A stretch of DNA of 64,000 bases from Frankia sp. AgB32 (GTDB lineage: Bacteria > Actinomycetota > Actinomycetes > Frankiales > Frankiaceae): NCBI RefSeq assembly GCF_023243045.1, contig NZ_JALKFX010000005.1, positions 57,744 through 121,743 of the forward strand. Direction: 5' to 3'. Below, one piece after another: positions 35,009-43,288 of the stretch (its first letter is position 1; each line of letters starts with the position of its first letter). The position numbers and the translations under genes were made by a program. The notes under the pieces were generated by a model. That model worked only from the letters and a program-made list of their open reading frames with translations, was not told the origin of the DNA and made no database searches.

Positions 35009-36541
35009 TCAGGCCGGCGGGGGTGCGCCGTCGCTGGGGGTCCGGCGGGTGGCGCCGTGGCGCAGGCGGGCGGCGCGGGCGACGGCGGCGAGTAGTCCGG
35101 GCGGGCGGCGGAAGGTCGTCAGGGTGGTGCCGGGCAGGGCCAGGCGGCGGGTGGCGACGGAGCGGGGGCGGGCGAACTCGCGCAGCCCCTCGGCGCCGTG
35201 CACCCGGCCGAACCCGCTCTCCCCGCTGCCACCGAACGGCAGCCCCGGGATCGCGGCGAACGACAGCACGGCGTTGACGGACACCATCCCGGCGTCGAGG
35301 CGGGAGGCGATCTCGTCGCCGCGACGGCGGGAGAACACCGTCGCGCCCAGCGCGTACGCGGTGCCGTTGGCCAGCTCGACGGCCTCGTCGACGTCGGCGA
35401 CGGTGCGCACGGTGACGACCGGGCCGAACGTCTCCTCCTGCACGGCGGCGCTGTCCTCGGGCACGTCGACGAGCACGACCGGCTCGACGAAGATGTCGCC
35501 GACCGACGTCTCGCCGCCGACCAGGGCGCGTGCGCCGTGGGCGAGCGCGTCGTCGACATGGCGGCGCACCACGTTGATCTGGCCGGGCATCGTCATCGGG
35601 CCGTAGGAGGCGTCCGGGCCGGCGCCCGGGTGGATGCCGTCGAGGGCCTTGCGCAGTTCGGCGAGGAACGGTTCGGCGACGGCGCGGGTCACGTAGACGC
35701 GTTCGACGCCGGCGCAGGTCTGCCCGCCGTTGGACATCGCCCCCCAGGCCGCCGCCCGCGCCGCCGCGCGAAGGTCGGCGTCGTCGGCGACGACCATCGG
35801 GTCCTTCCCGCCGCACTCGACGACGACCGGCGTCAGCGTCGCCGCGCAGGCCGCCATCACCGCCCGTCCGGTGGCCGACGACCCGGTGAACGCGATCTTG
35901 TCGACGCCGGCGGCGCACAGCGCGGCGCCGGTGGCACCGAAACCGGTCACCACGGTGAGCACGCTGGCCGGCGCGTCCGGGTTCGCCTCGGCGAACGTCT
36001 GCGCCAGCCGGGTACCCAGCGCCGGGGTGTGCTCGCTGGGCTTGAACACGACCGTGTTCCCGGCGGCGAGCGCGTAGGCGATCGACCCGATCGGCGTGAG
36101 GATCGGATAGTTCCACGGCCCGATCACCCCGACGACGCCAAGCGGTCGGTACTCCACCCGCGCGGTGTGGTCGGCGAGGAATGGCCCCGGCAGCACCCGC
36201 CTCGTCCGCAGCACCCGCTGGGCGTTGCGGGCGGCCCACCGGACGTGCTCCAGCGCGGTCAGCAGCTCGATCCGCGCGTCCGCCGCGACCTTCCCGTTCT
36301 CCTCGTGCAGCAACGCGACGAGATCGCCGTCGCGCCCGGCCAGGTGCGCCCCCCAGCGCAGCAGGCGCGCACGGCGCTCGTCCGCGCCCAGCCTCGCCCA
36401 CCAGCCCGCCGCCGCTCGCGCCTTGCCCACCGCCGCCGCCACCTCGACCGCACCGTGCACCGGGAAGCGCCCCACGACCGCCCCCGTCACCGGATTCACC
36501 GAGACAAGCTCACCACCGCGGTCGCGGCCGACGACAGTCAC
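35009..36541 (-). CDS. NAD(P)-dependent aldehyde dehydrogenase
   Basis: Oxidises an aldehyde to its acid. The 510-residue protein has IGPWNYPILTPIGSIAYALA (141-160), FKPSEHTP, the general base E242 (VVECGGKD) and nucleophile C276 (GGQTCAGVE). It ends with EETFGPV and LPFGGSGESGFGRVHG segments, then about 45 basic residues. GTG 36541 is taken as start; upstream frame to 36646 lacks a good ribosome site. It resembles the succinate-semialdehyde/betaine-type group broadly, and the substrate is not assigned. Confidence 0.92.
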   Translation of the reverse strand: MTVVGRDRGGELVSVNPVTGAVVGRFPVHGAVEVAAAVGKARAAAGWWARLGADERRARLLRWGAHLAGRDGDLVALLHEENGKVAADARIELLTALEHVRWAARNAQRVLRTRRVLPGPFLADHTARVEYRPLGVVGVIGPWNYPILTPIGSIAYALAAGNTVVFKPSEHTPALGTRLAQTFAEANPDAPASVLTVVTGFGATGAALCAAGVDKIAFTGSSATGRAVMAACAATLTPVVVECGGKDPMVVADDADLRAAARAAAWGAMSNGGQTCAGVERVYVTRAVAEPFLAELRKALDGIHPGAGPDASYGPMTMPGQINVVRRHVDDALAHGARALVGGETSVGDIFVEPVVLVDVPEDSAAVQEETFGPVVTVRTVADVDEAVELANGTAYALGATVFSRRRGDEIASRLDAGMVSVNAVLSFAAIPGLPFGGSGESGFGRVHGAEGLREFARPRSVATRRLALPGTTLTTFRRPPGLLAAVARAARLRHGATRRTPSDGAPPPA

Positions 36542-36587
36542 GCGAAACGTCCCAGCGCACGTAGCCGCAAAGCAGACCCCTTGATGA

Positions 36588-36599
36588 TCACAACTGTGA
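36588..36599. promoter_or_regulatory. TCACA-AC-TGTGA palindrome upstream of aldehyde dehydrogenase
   Basis: A 5-bp inverted repeat with a 2-bp centre, about 47-58 bp upstream of the start codon in an AT-richer patch. It may be an operator, but no matching regulator gene is adjacent. Confidence 0.3.
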
Positions 36600-36727
36600 A
36601 GTCCCTGGCGTGTCGAGAGTAATGCCGCATTCTCACTGGTCCGCATGCACCGACGCCGCCGTTCCGCCTGCCACCGGACCGGCGTCCGCCCACCCGCCCA
36701 CCGGGCGGTACTGGCGACCGCCCGACC

Positions 36728-38869
36728 TCACCGATCAATCTCGCGTCGAACGGCGTTGATATTGCGCCGTATCGTCAGAGTCTTCGAATGGTCCGGGCCG
36801 TAGCTGGCCTCCGTGATCGTCAAGGCACGCTCGAACATCGACAACACCTCCGCCACCCGGCCAAGATCCCGCAATGCCAGGGCCACACTGCTCAGACGCG
36901 CAGCGACCTCGGGATGGTGCGGGCCGTAGGTGGCCTCGGCAATCACCAACGCCCGCTCGAACATCGGCAACACGTCATCAACCCGACCAAGATCCGCCAG
37001 CACCGAGGCCAGATTACTCAGACAGTCGGCGGTGACGGGATGGCCCGGGCCATAGATCGTCTCGGCAATCGCCAACGCACGTTCGAACATCGGCAGCGCC
37101 TCACCCGAGCGTCCGTGTTCCTGCAGGTAGGTGGCGATTCGATCGCACAACCAGGTCAGGTCGGCGGCCTTCGCGCATGTCTTTTCATCTGAACCGTCGG
37201 GCGTCCTGGCCGGCTTGGACACCCGCTCGACGAGCGTGAGCACATGGGGAAGCAGGTCGCGCCACCGCGGCCACCCTCGTGGCGAGCGCTGGATCTCCAC
37301 GGGAAGATCGGCGCGATAGAGGCGCAGCAGCGTGGCGACCACTACTGACTTGCGCTGGGGCGAAGTACGGCGTCGAGTGGTCGCCTGCACGAGACGGTGG
37401 ACCGACACAGTGTGGGTGTCCCGGCCAGCCAGCCCGAAATGGACGAGCGCGCCGACCGTGCGAGCCCAGGACACCTGATCATCGAGTACCTGGAACAGCG
37501 CTCCCTCGCCGACAAGCTTCGCGCGACCAGCGAACAGGTCAAGCGGGATTGGTTGCGGGCCGCAGAACGACAACAGTTCGAGCAGTTCCACCGCCGCCGG
37601 GTCCGCGACCGCCAATCGGCTGACCGACAGTTCCCATAGCGTGGCGACGGTTACCCCCGCCCGTTCTGTCACCTGCCCGAGCTCGACGGTGTCCTCCAGG
37701 CGCTCCGCCAGCATCGCGGCAAACTCCGCTGGCGGGATGGCGGTCTGCTCGCAGAACGCGGCCGCCTGCTCCACGGCAAGGACCAGGTCACCGAGCAGCT
37801 CGGCGATCCTGTCCGCAGTGTCCGGGTCCATGTCGGCGACCCGGCCGGACAGCAGGGTCACCGATTCGGACCGGGCCAGCGTCGGCACCTCCACCACCGC
37901 GCCGAGCCCGCCCCAGCCTGACATGCGTGAGGTAACCACTACCCGTCCACGCCTGTCGACCGGCCGGAACGGCGCCACCGCCGCGATGTCCTCCGCGTTG
38001 TCGAACACCAGCAGCCACCGAAGCCCCCGGCGACGCAACTCCGCCAGCGTTCCGGCGGCCTCCGCCCCCGCCGGTAGGCCCAGAGCCTCTCCCAGCTCGC
38101 CGATCTGCGCGGGCACCGTGTCCGCCTGTTCGGCGTCCACCCACCAGACGACGTCGAAGTCGCCCGCGTGTTGGTGTGCGTACTCGAGCGCCAGCGACGT
38201 CTTGCCCACCCCACCCATGCCCGCCAGGGCGACCACGGTGACGACACCATCGGCCCGCAGACTGTCTGCGACCAGCGCCAACTGGTCGGATCGGCCGAGG
38301 AACGCCGCCAACCGGGCCGGTACGTTCCACACATCCGGCAGCCCACCGGGGAACAACGCCCGTTCGGGCACCGTCCTCAGGTCAGGTGGGAACAGCGGCG
38401 CCACCGCCGGTTTGACCCGTGTGCCGGTGATCGCCGAGCGCGCGGCGCCCACGACCGTCGTGCGCGCGGTCCGCTCCGAGCAACCGAACAGATCCGCCGA
38501 CACCACCTGGCCCAACAGCCCCGACCTCTCGCAGTCAGCCACCCGAAACGCCAGCAGCCGCCGATCCGCGCCCGCCGGATCCTCCGCCCAGGCGGCCCGC
38601 CACTCGGCCCTGCCGTACACCGACCGCGTGTAGTTCGCCGAGAGCACCGCCACCGTCCGCCGGGACCGGGACACCCCCTCGTCCATTCCCGCGACCCAGT
38701 TCACCCCGGGCGGGAAGTCCCACGCCTGGACGAGGACGGAGAAGCCAGCCTCCTCCAGGACCCACGCGATCCACTCCGCCCACGGCCGATCGACCGCCGT
38801 GTACGACACGAAGAAGTCTCGCTCGTCGCCGCCCACGACGTCTCCGCCAGCCACGCGGACAGTCTGCAT
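36728..38869 (-). CDS. TIR-NB-ARC-TPR protein (STAND/NLR-like, FxsT-related)
   Basis: A 713-residue multidomain protein. Residues 17-150 are a TIR domain (RDFFVSYTAVDRPWAEWIAW; E89 in GRAEWRAAW could be the NADase Glu). The NB-ARC NTPase has P-loop GMGGVGKT (216-223), Walker B-like WLLVFDNAED (about 282-291) and VVVTSRM. A winged-helix segment follows. The C-terminus has three tetratricopeptide repeats (MFERALxIAExxYGPxHP). It is similar in layout to TPR proteins of the FxSxx-COOH system, but no FxsA/FxsB is nearby. Possible role: defence or signalling through NAD+ cleavage. ATG 38869 is used; GTG 38875 is possible. Confidence 0.85.
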   Translation of the reverse strand: MQTVRVAGGDVVGGDERDFFVSYTAVDRPWAEWIAWVLEEAGFSVLVQAWDFPPGVNWVAGMDEGVSRSRRTVAVLSANYTRSVYGRAEWRAAWAEDPAGADRRLLAFRVADCERSGLLGQVVSADLFGCSERTARTTVVGAARSAITGTRVKPAVAPLFPPDLRTVPERALFPGGLPDVWNVPARLAAFLGRSDQLALVADSLRADGVVTVVALAGMGGVGKTSLALEYAHQHAGDFDVVWWVDAEQADTVPAQIGELGEALGLPAGAEAAGTLAELRRRGLRWLLVFDNAEDIAAVAPFRPVDRRGRVVVTSRMSGWGGLGAVVEVPTLARSESVTLLSGRVADMDPDTADRIAELLGDLVLAVEQAAAFCEQTAIPPAEFAAMLAERLEDTVELGQVTERAGVTVATLWELSVSRLAVADPAAVELLELLSFCGPQPIPLDLFAGRAKLVGEGALFQVLDDQVSWARTVGALVHFGLAGRDTHTVSVHRLVQATTRRRTSPQRKSVVVATLLRLYRADLPVEIQRSPRGWPRWRDLLPHVLTLVERVSKPARTPDGSDEKTCAKAADLTWLCDRIATYLQEHGRSGEALPMFERALAIAETIYGPGHPVTADCLSNLASVLADLGRVDDVLPMFERALVIAEATYGPHHPEVAARLSSVALALRDLGRVAEVLSMFERALTITEASYGPDHSKTLTIRRNINAVRREIDR

Positions 38870-38974
38870 CACCACTTATCGGCACAAAACATCGCCGTTC
38901 GGCTTCTGGTTGGCGGGGAAATCAGCGGGCGTGACGTGCTGACGGGTGCGGCCGGGCAGCGCCGGAGGGTCGGC

Positions 38975-40300
38975 TTACAGGAACGAGTCGCGGTAGGTGG
39001 TGAACCATTCGCGTTGGGCGCGCTGGTCGGGGGTCTCCTCGGCGCTGACGTGGCCGAACAGGGTGGCGGGGGGCGGCGGGTCCAGGGCCAGGCAGGCGCG
39101 GCGCAGGTCGGCGGCGGCGTCGTCGGCGCCGGCGCGGACCTCGTCGAACCAGCCGGCGGACACGTCGCGGGCGAGCATGCGGCGCAGCCGTTCGATCGGG
39201 TCACGGGCCGCCCAGGCGGCGACCTCGTCGGCGGGCTGGTAGCGGGTCGCGTCGTCGGAGGTGGTGTGCGGGGCCATCCGGTAGGTGCTGGCCTCTATGA
39301 GGACCGGGCCGCCGCCGGAGCGGGCGTGGGCCAGCGCCCAGCTGGTGACGGCGTGCATGGCGAGCACGTCGTTGCCGTCGACGCGCAGGCCCGGGAAGCC
39401 GAACCCGTCGGCGCGCCGGGACAGCCGCACCGGCGACTGGCGGCTCGTCGGCGTGGAGATGGCCCAGCCGTTGTTCTGGCAGAGGAACACGACGGGGGCG
39501 CCGAAGCTCGCCGCCCAGACGAACGCCTCGTTCGCGTCGCCCTGACTCATCGCGCCGTCACCGAGGTAGACGAGCACGGCGGTGTCCCGTTCGGGGTCGC
39601 CGGTGCCGACGGCGCCGTCGAGGAGCACGCCCATGCCGTAGCCGACGGCGTGCAGGGTCTGCGAGGCGAGGACGATCGTGTAGTTCGCCATGTTGTGGGC
39701 GTCGGTGTCCCAGCCGTCGTGGCTGATGCCGCGCAGCAGCCGGAGCACCTCGGCGGCGGGTATCCCGCGGTGCCAGGCGACGGCGTGCTCCCGGTAGCTG
39801 GGGAAGATGAAGTCCCGCGGGCCGACGGCCTGGGCCGAGCCGACCTGCGCCGCCTCCTGCCCGCGGCACGGGATCCACAGCACCAGTTCGCCCTGCCGCT
39901 GCAGGGCGGTGGCCTCCTCGTCGAGGCGGCGCGAGAGCGCCATGGACGCGTAGAGCTCGCGGCACAGGTCGTGGTCGGCGAGGGCGGTGAACCGCGGGTC
40001 GCTCACCCGGGTGCCGTCCGGCGCCAGCAGTTGGATGCCGACGTCGGCGAGCTCGCCCGCCGGGCCGGCGCTGCCCGACTGCGAGGACGGGCCGGGCGGG
40101 GCCGGCGGCGCGCCCACGGGCGCTGACCGGCCGGGCTGCCCGGCGGGGGCCGGGACAGTGCCGGCGATTGTGACGGTGGTCCTGACCGCCGGGCCCGCCG
40201 CGGCGGCGGGTGACGGCGGCGCCACCGCGGCCACGGCGGCCGAACCCGGCCGTGCCGTTGGCCGTTCGGAAATCGGCTCCGGTCGCTGCGCGACATCCAT
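38975..40300 (-). CDS. Pyruvate/branched-chain 2-oxoacid dehydrogenase E1 alpha subunit
   Basis: The thiamine-diphosphate alpha subunit of a 2-oxoacid dehydrogenase complex. The 441-residue protein has IPCRGQEAAQVGSA, IFPSYREHA, the ThDP/Mg motif GDGAMSQGDANEA ending in QNN(GWAIS), and the phosphorylation-loop-like YRMAPHTTSDD. ATG 40300 has GGGAGGGA upstream. The first ~90 residues are Ala/Pro-rich and longer than usual. Unusually, no beta subunit or E2 gene follows: the next gene is the TIR protein. A partner must lie elsewhere or the gene is orphaned. Confidence 0.9.
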   Translation of the reverse strand: MDVAQRPEPISERPTARPGSAAVAAVAPPSPAAAAGPAVRTTVTIAGTVPAPAGQPGRSAPVGAPPAPPGPSSQSGSAGPAGELADVGIQLLAPDGTRVSDPRFTALADHDLCRELYASMALSRRLDEEATALQRQGELVLWIPCRGQEAAQVGSAQAVGPRDFIFPSYREHAVAWHRGIPAAEVLRLLRGISHDGWDTDAHNMANYTIVLASQTLHAVGYGMGVLLDGAVGTGDPERDTAVLVYLGDGAMSQGDANEAFVWAASFGAPVVFLCQNNGWAISTPTSRQSPVRLSRRADGFGFPGLRVDGNDVLAMHAVTSWALAHARSGGGPVLIEASTYRMAPHTTSDDATRYQPADEVAAWAARDPIERLRRMLARDVSAGWFDEVRAGADDAAADLRRACLALDPPPPATLFGHVSAEETPDQRAQREWFTTYRDSFL

Positions 40301-40325
40301 GCCGACTGTCCCTCCCAACCCGCAG

Positions 40326-40347
40326 GATCGCAGGACGTCCTACGATC
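40326..40347. promoter_or_regulatory. 22-bp imperfect palindrome upstream of E1-alpha
   Basis: GATCGCAGGACGTCCTACGATC has a perfect AGGACGTCCT core and GATCG/CGATC outer arms with one mismatch pair. It sits 26-47 bp upstream of the E1-alpha start on the minus strand, so it could be an operator or the site of an activator. Confidence 0.45.
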
Positions 40348-40503
40348 GGAAACCATCGAAAAAGGAGCGGTATACCGGCAGGACACTACGCGCTCCCGGT
40401 ACTGGGAGAACGCCGGATCGCCGAACGACAATCACTTTGGACTCCTACCCGCCCAGGGACGGCGAGACCCCTGGACGTCCGACCGTCGGATACCAACGAA
40501 AAA
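40342..40503. repeat. Three degenerate ~22-bp blocks at ~70-bp spacing
   Basis: Similar blocks begin at 40342 (ACGATCGGAAACC...), 40410 (ACGCCGGATCGCC...) and 40482 (ACCGTCGGATACC...), each ending in CGAAAAA, CGACAA or CGAAAAA. The first and third are also preceded by GGACGTCC. Spacings are 68 and 72 bp. They may be decayed tandem copies or repeated protein-binding sites. Confidence 0.4.
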
Positions 40504-40874
40504 ATCAGCCCCGATTGTGAACCGACGGAGAACGGGCACGCAGGAAGGGCACCCGGCAGGTTAGGGAAATATTTCCTGCCGCATCAGGACACAGCACCGG
40601 ACGCGATACCGGGCAGTGACGGGAAGGACCGGTCGTCCCACACGAACAGGACACGAGAAGGGCAAGGGCCACACCGGCACGACGCCGAGGCTCGACTCGG
40701 GTGAGGTCGTGTGTGGGTTGACACCGGTACCCCGGTGTCCGCGGCGACAACGGCCCGGGACGGGCCGCGTGGGGTCCACCGCACCTCCCGCGTGGCGACC
40801 GGGCCACCTGCGGGGCGCCGACACACGATCACGATCCGCCCTGGTCCGGACGGGCGGTGCGGGAGAATGGCCAT

Positions 40875-41216
40875 ATGGCCGGTGGACCTGACCGTGTGCG
40901 CGTGGTGCTGACCCGATCGGGGGGGTTGCTGGGCCGTCCGGTATCGCGTGGCCTGGACACGGCCGACCTGTCCGCCGAGGCGGCGGCGCAGCTGCGTCAC
41001 CTCGTCGAGGAGGTCCGGGAAGGCTCCGCCGGCGCGGCCGATCCGCCAGCCGGCTCCTCGTCCGGCGTGGACCGGTTCGTGTACACGCTGGAGATCCACC
41101 GGGCCGGTGAACGGCTCACGCGGACGTTCACCGAGGCGGTGCCGGCTGAGCTGCGGCCGCTGGTGGACCTCCTGCGCGGGGCTCCCCGTCTGCCGCCGGG
41201 CCGGCCGGTGCGATGA
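40875..41216 (+). CDS. Emfourin-like (protealysin inhibitor family) small protein
   Basis: A 113-residue protein. RVRVVLTRSGGLLGRPVSRG, AAAQLRHLVEEV, FVYTLEIHRAGERLTRTFTE and LRPLVDLLRG follow the emfourin pattern (an SGG motif after the first strand, then an exposed Phe/Tyr strand). Emfourin inhibits M4-type metalloproteases such as protealysin. No M4 protease gene is in the window. ATG 40875 has GGGAGAA upstream. If right, it would act on a protease encoded elsewhere. Confidence 0.62.
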   Translation: MAGGPDRVRVVLTRSGGLLGRPVSRGLDTADLSAEAAAQLRHLVEEVREGSAGAADPPAGSSSGVDRFVYTLEIHRAGERLTRTFTEAVPAELRPLVDLLRGAPRLPPGRPVR

Positions 41217-41531
41217 GGGTCGGCGCCCGGTGGCGCCGGATGGCCCCGGATGTCCGGCCGGCGCGGCTTAAATTCATTCGCGCACGGGACATGGATCGGC
41301 CATCCTGCACATGGCGGCCAGACCGGCCGCAATTCGGGGAAGGCGGCCGACGAATCCGTCTTTCCACCGAGGGTGGAAGGCCCGCGGAACCCGACCGGAG
41401 GATGGCCGGAACACGGCAGCAATGCCCGCCCGTTCTCCTGTCCATATCCGGCCCGACGTCTGGTCTGGACTGTTCTTTGCGGCCCGGAGCGGCGTCCGGC
41501 ACCATTCATGCCACAAGGGAGTGAACCGTCT
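41217..41531. other. Leader region upstream of rtcB, nothing called
   Basis: This 315-bp gap between the emfourin-like gene and rtcB has no clear gene. GGCGCC-CGGT-GGCGCC near 41224-41239 can form a small hairpin after the emfourin stop. An AT-richer TTAAATTCATTC patch near 41270 could be part of the rtcB promoter. Confidence 0.4.
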
Positions 41532-42746
41532 ATGAGCCCCGTCGCGACGCTCGGCGCTGCCGCGCATCCGATCTGGCTGTGGACCCGGCCGGAGGATGTC
41601 GAAAGCGCCGCGCTGGACCAGCTGCGTAATGTCGCCTCGCTGCCGTACATCCACCATCACGTCGCGGTCATGCCCGACGTGCACCTCGGTTACGGGGCCA
41701 CGGTCGGGTCCGTGATCGCGTTGCGCGACGCGGTGTCGCCGGCCGCGGTCGGCGTCGACATCGGCTGCGGGATGGCGGCGGCGCGCACCAACCTGACCGC
41801 CGAGGACCTGCCGGATGACCTTGGCGGCCTGCGGTCGGCGCTGGAGGCCGCGATCCCGGTCGGGATGTCCCGCCATGCGCAGCCGACCGCCCACGCGCGG
41901 CGTCAGGACGACCTGTGGGCGACGTTCGACCAGCTCCATCCGCGGGTCGCCGGTCGGCTGGACCGGGCGATGGCCCAGCTCGGCACGTTGGGCTCGGGCA
42001 ACCACTTTCTCGAGGTCTGCCTGGACACCGACGGCGCGGTGTGGATCATGCTGCACTCCGGGTCCCGCAACATGGGCAAGGAGCTCGCCGAGGCGCACAT
42101 CGCGATCGCCCGCACGCTCGAACACAACGCGGGCCTGCCCGATCGTGACCTGGCGGTGTTCCTCGCCGGCACCGAGCAGATGCGGGCCTATCGGCACGAC
42201 CTCGACTGGGCCCAGGCCTACGCGCGGCGCAACCGGGACGCGATGCTCGCCGCCGCGGTCGACGCGTTGCGGCCGCTGCTGCCCACGCTGCGCGTGCCGA
42301 CCCCACCGACGGAGGGGCCGCACGCGGGCAGCCACGAGTTCGCGCTCGTGAACTGCCATCACAACTATGTCGCCGCCGAGCACCATTTCGGCGCGGACGT
42401 CCTGGTCACCCGCAAGGGTGCCATCTCCGCCCGTGATGGCGAATACGGGATTATTCCGGGCTCGATGGGGACGCGCTCCTACCTGGTGCGCGGCCGGGGC
42501 AACCCCGATTCGTTCCATTCCGCCAGCCACGGCGCCGGCCGCACGATGAGCCGCAACAAGGCCCGTCGCACGTTCACCGTGGACGACCTCGCCGCCCAGA
42601 CCCGCGGCGTCGAATGCCGCAAGGACCGTGGTGTCCTGGACGAGATCCCAGCCGCCTACAAGGACATCGACGCCGTCATCGCCGCCCAGGAGGATCTGGT
42701 CGACGTCGTCGCCGAACTGCGCGCCGTCCTCTGCGTCAAGGGCTGA
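41532..42746 (+). CDS. rtcB: RNA-splicing ligase RtcB
   Basis: Joins 2',3'-cyclic phosphate or 3'-phosphate RNA ends to 5'-OH ends, using GTP and Mn2+. The 404-residue enzyme has VMPDVHLGYGATVGSVIA (47-64), metal-binding C79 (GVDIGCGM), GTLGSGNHFLE, MLHSGSR, VNCHHNY, IIPGSMGTRSY and the guanylated His region SASHGAGR. ATG 41532 has GGGAG upstream; a longer frame from 41250 is non-coding in appearance. No archease or RtcA gene is adjacent. A strong terminator follows. Confidence 0.95.
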   Translation: MSPVATLGAAAHPIWLWTRPEDVESAALDQLRNVASLPYIHHHVAVMPDVHLGYGATVGSVIALRDAVSPAAVGVDIGCGMAAARTNLTAEDLPDDLGGLRSALEAAIPVGMSRHAQPTAHARRQDDLWATFDQLHPRVAGRLDRAMAQLGTLGSGNHFLEVCLDTDGAVWIMLHSGSRNMGKELAEAHIAIARTLEHNAGLPDRDLAVFLAGTEQMRAYRHDLDWAQAYARRNRDAMLAAAVDALRPLLPTLRVPTPPTEGPHAGSHEFALVNCHHNYVAAEHHFGADVLVTRKGAISARDGEYGIIPGSMGTRSYLVRGRGNPDSFHSASHGAGRTMSRNKARRTFTVDDLAAQTRGVECRKDRGVLDEIPAAYKDIDAVIAAQEDLVDVVAELRAVLCVKG

Positions 42747-42753
42747 CCGTGGT

Positions 42754-42778
42754 GGGGCCGCCGAGACCCGGCGGCCCC
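42754..42778 (+). terminator. rtcB terminator hairpin
   Basis: GGGGCCGCCG (42754-42763) pairs with CGGCGGCCCC (42769-42778) around a 5-base loop, 7 bp after the rtcB stop. There is no T-run, as is common in GC-rich actinobacteria. Confidence 0.75.
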
Positions 42779-42797
42779 ACCCGCGTCGCCGAGAGCA

Positions 42798-42867
42798 GAC
42801 CGGCGAGATCAGACCGAGCAGGTCAGACCAAGCAGGTCAGACCAAGCAGGTCAGACCAAGCAGGTCA
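42798..42867. repeat. 14-bp tandem repeat (four close copies, one degenerate)
   Basis: GACCAAGCAGGTCA occurs at 42826, 42840 and 42854, with variants GACCGAGCAGGTCA (42812) and GACCGGCGAGATCA (42798). The last copy ends at the stop codon of the UBP zinc-finger gene. Each unit has a near-palindromic GACC..GGTC layout, so it can hairpin or bind a dimeric protein. Confidence 0.9.
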
Positions 42868-43128
42868 GACGAAGGTCTCGTCGACGTAGCACCAGCGCCA
42901 GTCCTCGCCGGGTTCGAACGACCGGACGATCGGATGGCTGTGGCTCGCCGCATGGGCGCTGGCGTGCCGTGCCGGTGACGAGTCGCAGCACCCGACGGAT
43001 CCGCAGGTCAGGCACAGCCGCAGATGCACCCACCGGCCGCCGAGTCGCAGGCATTCGCCGCAGCCCTCGGGCGTGAGCGGCTCCACGTCGCGGATCTCGC
43101 TGAGGTGGGGATCCTGCATGGTGGTCAT
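42865..43128 (-). CDS. UBP-type zinc finger protein
   Basis: An 87-residue protein that is essentially one ZnF-UBP domain: CGECLRLGGRWVHLRLCLTC near residues 22-41, then GSVGCCDSSPARHASAHA and HPIVRSFEPGEDWRWCYVDE. The Cys/His zinc ligands are all present. In bacteria such domains usually stand alone and their partner is unknown. ATG 43128 has GGAGG five bases upstream. Its stop overlaps the 14-bp repeat array. Confidence 0.88.
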   Translation of the reverse strand: MTTMQDPHLSEIRDVEPLTPEGCGECLRLGGRWVHLRLCLTCGSVGCCDSSPARHASAHAASHSHPIVRSFEPGEDWRWCYVDETFV

Positions 43129-43288
43129 CGGTGCCTCCGGTCGCGGCCCGGCGGGCACGGCCCGGTCGCCTGTGCCGCCCTCCGCACGCACTATGCACCA
43201 CCCGAACGGCCCCCACACCTACCTCCGGGCCACGCCAAACCTGGCTGGCCGGCCCGGTCGCTGCCACGGTCCGGACCGGGCCGCGCGG

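Larger units (their letters stand above)
40301..40874. other. Long intergenic region with degenerate ~70-bp repeats
   Basis: This 574-bp gap lies between the divergent E1-alpha and emfourin-like genes. It contains palindromes and three spaced similar blocks (separate entries), plus a GGAAATATTTCC palindrome at 40565-40576. It is richer in A/T near 40340-40520. No convincing coding frame was found. Confidence 0.5.

Noticed and set aside
36728..38869. Part of an FxSxx-COOH biosynthetic locus
   Set aside because: No FxSxx peptide and no radical SAM gene adjacent; architecture similarity alone is not enough.
42798..42867. CRISPR array
   Set aside because: The 14-bp units are contiguous with no spacers, and no cas gene exists; it is a simple tandem repeat.
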